This document shows, in pieces, positions 61,615 through 64,000 of a stretch of 64,000 nucleotides of DNA (its first letter is position 1; each line of letters opens with the position of its first letter). A program made the position numbers and the translations under genes. Location: NCBI GenBank assembly GCA_049597955.1, contig JBMYND010000001.1, positions 340,010 to 404,009 on the forward strand, given 5' to 3'. The notes under the pieces were generated by a model that had not been told where the DNA came from, did not search any database, and was given only the letters and a program-made list of their open reading frames with translations. Source of the DNA: JAYPAN01 sp049597955 (GTDB lineage Bacteria > Pseudomonadota > Alphaproteobacteria > RS24).

Positions 61615-62037
61615 TTATTCGCTTGGCTGTTTGGGCGCCCAAATCATGCCCATCATCATGGCCGTAATAACGGCCAGGAAAACATAAGCCAGCGGGCCAA
61701 TACCGGTCGGCTCGGTTGACCCGACATAGCTTATGAAACCCTGCGCTGTATCGGAAATCTCAGCGCCGCTTGCCTGAAGCTGGCTGAAAGCCCGCGCGGT
61801 CAGCGGACGCGCATTGCTCATCACCGTCCACATGCCATAAACGAAAAACACATTGAGCAGGCAAAATGCCGTTGACAGTGCTTTGGTGACAATATTGGGT
61901 GCCTCGCCACTGACCGGTGTGCGTGTCTGCATGGCCGTGCGCAATGACAACCAGATAATAAGCACAGTCGCGATCAGCGTCAGCCCATTGGCGATGCGTG
62001 CATTTTGAAACAATGTCCAGATTTGATATTCTTCCAT
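61615..62037 (-). CDS. 140-residue membrane protein, unknown
   Basis: I chose the ATG at 62037 (MEEYQIWTLFQNARIANG), after GGGAG-like purines. Four predicted helices: GLTLIATVLIIWLSLRTA, STAFCLLNVFFVYGMW, a break rich in Ala/Gly, and GPLAYVFLAVITAMMMGMIW. No family recognised. It ends at a strong terminator and diverges from the P450 gene across ~220 bp; shared control with the P450 is possible. Similar small four-helix proteins accompany alkane or fatty-acid oxidation in some bacteria, but this link is only positional. Confidence 0.75.
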   Translation of the reverse strand: MEEYQIWTLFQNARIANGLTLIATVLIIWLSLRTAMQTRTPVSGEAPNIVTKALSTAFCLLNVFFVYGMWTVMSNARPLTARAFSQLQASGAEISDTAQGFISYVGSTEPTGIGPLAYVFLAVITAMMMGMIWAPKQPSE

Positions 62038-62180
62038 ATCCCCTCTCCTATATGCAAAGTTAAATTGGCAAGCCCCGTCAGGCGATGCTTGCACCGGTCA
62101 CGCTAAGTGATTTGCCATTGCGGGCGACCACAAAAAATTTGTTATCCGTTCCGGCTTTTGCAAAAACCGGCAGGCGATTG

Positions 62181-62216
62181 ACCGCATTGACGGGCCTTAC
62201 CGCATTGACAGGCCTT
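62181..62216 (+). repeat. 18-bp tandem duplication upstream of the P450 gene
   Basis: ACCGCATTGACGGGCCTT (62181-62198) is followed by ACCGCATTGACAGGCCTT (62199-62216), with weaker similarity on both sides. It occupies the leader 40-75 bp before the P450 start. Confidence 0.9.
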
Positions 62217-62257
62217 GCCGCGCCGATTAGGCTGAAAGCCAATGGAGGCGAAAAGAA

Positions 62258-63517
62258 ATGGCAATTGATATTGACCTGTCAGAATTGGATGTCAGCCGAC
62301 CGGAACTGTTTGAACAAGATATATGGATGCAGCCTTTTGAGAGATTGCGCCGCGAAGCCCCTGTTCATTACACGCCGGACAGCGCCAATGGCCCGTTTTG
62401 GTCGGTGAGCAGTCATGAGCTTATCAAACAGGTTGACACTGACCATAGGCGGTTTTCTTCCGAGCGCGGGGGCATTTCCATTGTTGATACGCCGCCGCCC
62501 GCCAAAGACACCAAGCCCAGCGAGGACGGTATAGCGATTGCCGCCAAAAGCTTCATCAATATGGATGAGCCGGAGCATAAAAAGCAGCGTCTGGCTGTCT
62601 CGCCTTCGGTTTCGCCGAAAAATCTCGCCGAATTGCAGCCGCTTATCCGCCAACGCGCCGGCGATATTCTCGATAATCTGCCGGTCGGTGAGACTTTTAA
62701 CTGGGTTGAGAAAGTCTCGATTGACCTGACGGCGCGGATGCTGGCCACGCTGTTCGGCTTTCCGCTTGAGGAGCGTCACAAACTCATTCACTGGTCAGAT
62801 TTGACCACTAATGTGCCGCAAGTCACCGGCGATGCCTCAATCGACATGAAGGCGCGGCGCGAAGAATTGCTCAATGCGGCGGGCATATTTTACGGGTTGT
62901 GGGAAGCGCGCGCGCAACAGCCGCCGCAATTTGATTTGATTTCCATGCTGATTCACAATCCGGAAACGGCAAAAATGAACGAAGACCCTGCCCTGTTTCT
63001 CGGCAATATATTGCTGCTGATTGTCGGCGGCAATGACACGACGCGCAACAGTATTAGCGGCGGCGTTTTGGCGCTGAACCAGTTTCCTGAAGAATTTGAA
63101 AAGCTGCGCAAAAACCCTGCTCTCATTCCCAATATGGTGTCGGAAATGATACGTTGGCAGACGCCGGTGATACATATGCGACGCACGGCGATGGAAGATG
63201 TCGAACTGGGCGGGCAGCTTATTCGCGAAGGCGAAAAAATCATTATGTGGTATTTGTCGGGCAATCGTGATGCGGCGGTTTTCGACAATGCCGATGCGCT
63301 GGTGATTGACCGGCCCAATGCGCGCGAGCATGTGGCATTTGGCTTTGGGGTGCATCGATGCATGGGCAATCGGCTGGCTGAGTTGCAATTGCAAATTCTG
63401 TGGGAAGAAATTCTCAAACGCTTCGCCCATGTCGAACTGGTTGGGCCGGTGGAACGCAGCGCCAATAATTTTATTCGCGGCATTAAAGACCTGCCGGTGC
63501 GCGTGCATGCTTTATAA
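62258..63517 (+). CDS. cytochrome P450, CYP153-like
   Basis: 419 residues, soluble bacterial P450. I-helix LLIVGGNDTTRNSISGG (oxygen-activation GNDTT), ExxR in MVSEMIRWQTPVIHMRR, and heme ligand Cys in FGFGVHRCMGNRLAELQ. These signatures match CYP153, terminal hydroxylases of medium-chain alkanes, alcohols and fatty acids. GGAGGCG precedes the ATG. Ferredoxin and reductase partners are not in the window. Followed by 440 bp of repeats and tRNA-Ser. Confidence 0.92.
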   Translation: MAIDIDLSELDVSRPELFEQDIWMQPFERLRREAPVHYTPDSANGPFWSVSSHELIKQVDTDHRRFSSERGGISIVDTPPPAKDTKPSEDGIAIAAKSFINMDEPEHKKQRLAVSPSVSPKNLAELQPLIRQRAGDILDNLPVGETFNWVEKVSIDLTARMLATLFGFPLEERHKLIHWSDLTTNVPQVTGDASIDMKARREELLNAAGIFYGLWEARAQQPPQFDLISMLIHNPETAKMNEDPALFLGNILLLIVGGNDTTRNSISGGVLALNQFPEEFEKLRKNPALIPNMVSEMIRWQTPVIHMRRTAMEDVELGGQLIREGEKIIMWYLSGNRDAAVFDNADALVIDRPNAREHVAFGFGVHRCMGNRLAELQLQILWEEILKRFAHVELVGPVERSANNFIRGIKDLPVRVHAL

Positions 63518-63746
63518 TTCGACCGCGCAACCGGTCATCTCGCGCGCGCGCAGTTTTCTGCTGCCGCCCCACCTTTCCGCTTGAAAAGGCTACCCTGCTT
63601 CGCTATCAACACCGGTGGAGAGGTGGCCGACGCTAAAAGGGCTTGCCAGCTTGCGCTTCTGTTTTCTTTTGGCGAAAGCAGCGCTGAAAAGCGCGCTCGC
63701 CAAAAGCGGGACGCCAACAGCTGACGCTGTTGGACGCGCCCGCCTT

Positions 63747-63791
63747 GCACTAAAAGGACTTGCCAGCTCGCTGGCTTAGTCCGCCTTGTGC
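63747..63791 (+). repeat. palindromic element, copy B
   Basis: Stems GCAC/GTGC, GGACT/AGTCC and GCCAGC/GCTGGC around a TC loop, with TAAAA and GCCTT on the inner shoulders. It differs from copy C at 63899-63941 by two compensating base pairs. Confidence 0.85.
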
Positions 63792-63898
63792 CAGCGCAGT
63801 GAGCGAAGCGAACGAAGTCGGCGCGAAATATGTTTCCACACAGCCTCTTGAAATTATCGGCACGATAGATATAACCCACAGCATGGACAGGTGGCCGA

Positions 63899-63941
63899 CG
63901 CTAAAAGGGCTTGCCAGCTTGCTGGCTTAGCCCGCCTTGCG
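63899..63941 (+). repeat. palindromic element, copy C
   Basis: Stems CGC/GCG, GGGCT/AGCCC and GCCAGC/GCTGGC around a TT loop, directly joined on its left to a tRNA-Ser-like 14-mer. It lies 19 bp before the intact tRNA-Ser gene, so its right part may also supply that gene's promoter region. Confidence 0.85.
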
Positions 63942-63960
63942 CTAGGCTCACCAAACCGAT

Positions 63961-64000
63961 GGACAGGTGGCCGAGTGGCTGAAGGCGCTCCCCTGCTAAG
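63961..64000 (+). tRNA. tRNA-Ser (GCU), partial
   Basis: Acceptor GGACAGG, D-arm GCCGAGTGGCTGAAGGC and the anticodon stem-loop CTCCC-CTGCTAAG... with anticodon GCU are visible; the variable arm and 3' half lie beyond the window. Confidence 0.9.

Larger units (their letters stand above)
63518..63960. repeat. gene-free palindrome-rich region with tRNA-Ser 5' fragments
   Basis: No convincing gene. It contains two 14-nt pieces identical in pattern to a tRNA-Ser 5' end (63617-63630 GGAGAGGTGGCCGA; 63885-63898 GGACAGGTGGCCGA), each followed by CGCTAAAAGGGCTTGCCAGC; palindromic repeats at 63631-63654 (left half only), 63747-63791 and 63899-63941; and extra perfect hairpins at 63666-63706 (CTTTTGGCGA/TCGCCAAAAG) and 63714-63733 (CCAACAGC/GCTGTTGG). 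A minus-strand frame through it is an accident of the repeats. Confidence 0.9.

Noticed and set aside
63535..63879. A 114-residue minus-strand open frame through the repeat region
   Set aside because: Its peptide (ASWQALLAS-like phrases) is just the palindromes translated; no ribosome-binding site or family resemblance.

Overview
The window reads as a compact chromosomal segment of an alphaproteobacterium, probably a small-genome marine or aquatic one. The evidence is gene order: bamE/omlA diverging from CBP3-chaperone, DUF177, plsX, fabH, ihfA and merR next to tRNA-Pro; nrdR-ribD-ribE-ribBX-ribH-nusB-thiL-hppA; and acpS-lepB-rnc-era-recO beside pdxJ, pyrE, rsh and rpoZ. All are arrangements I know from Rhizobiales/Parvibaculales/SAR116-like lineages. 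The exact lineage is my inference. There are no plasmid, phage or IS genes. Coding density is very high, with many 4-bp ATGA/GTGA overlaps and convergent genes that share stop codons.

Layout. 1-3.5 kb: a sirtuin overlapping an unusual alpha/beta hydrolase, then a stress-protection run (glyoxalase I, a Sel1-like exported protein, exported MsrA). 3.5-12.8 kb: tRNA-Glu, recJ, glpX, hom, an AlaC-like aminotransferase, argC, fabZ, rpsI-rplM, heme A synthase. 12.9-20.5 kb: DUF2842, a 26-residue membrane peptide, tRNA-Pro, the merR-ihfA-fabH-plsX-DUF177-CBP3 block, bamE, and the proton-pumping pyrophosphatase. 20.6-28.1 kb: thiL-nusB-riboflavin cluster-nrdR-glyA and a glycerophosphodiesterase. 28.2-33.3 kb: a DUF1295 membrane protein, a valine-catabolic operon (isobutyryl-CoA dehydrogenase, HIBYL-CoA hydrolase, 3-hydroxyisobutyrate dehydrogenase) and hemB. 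33.3-43.6 kb: surface and transport genes (lipoprotein subtilase, a reductase pair, SLC13 permease, Bpt N-degron transferase, TakPQM-type TRAP transporter plus a BsuPI-like protein). 43.6-54.7 kb: information-processing and housekeeping genes (parC, recO, era, rnc, lepB, acpS, pdxJ, pyrE, rsh, rpoZ, folK). 54.8-64 kb: an NYN nuclease with a family-5 UDG, smpB, dapA, an atypical SDR, a repeat-bearing lipoprotein, a SixA-like phosphatase, an aldehyde dehydrogenase, an orphan membrane protein, a CYP153-like P450, and a repeat-rich stretch ending in tRNA-Ser(GCU), which runs off the window.

Two non-genic signals stand out. First, the 440 bp before tRNA-Ser carry two broken copies of the first 14 nt of a serine tRNA, each joined to the same palindromic repeat. 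Two complete palindromes differ by compensatory base pairs, so the hairpin appears to have been kept. Second, at least eight short tandem arrays (units of 11-21 bp, 2-5 copies) sit at gene starts, gene ends and in short leaders, several across a start or stop codon, which suggests frequent small tandem duplications in this genome.
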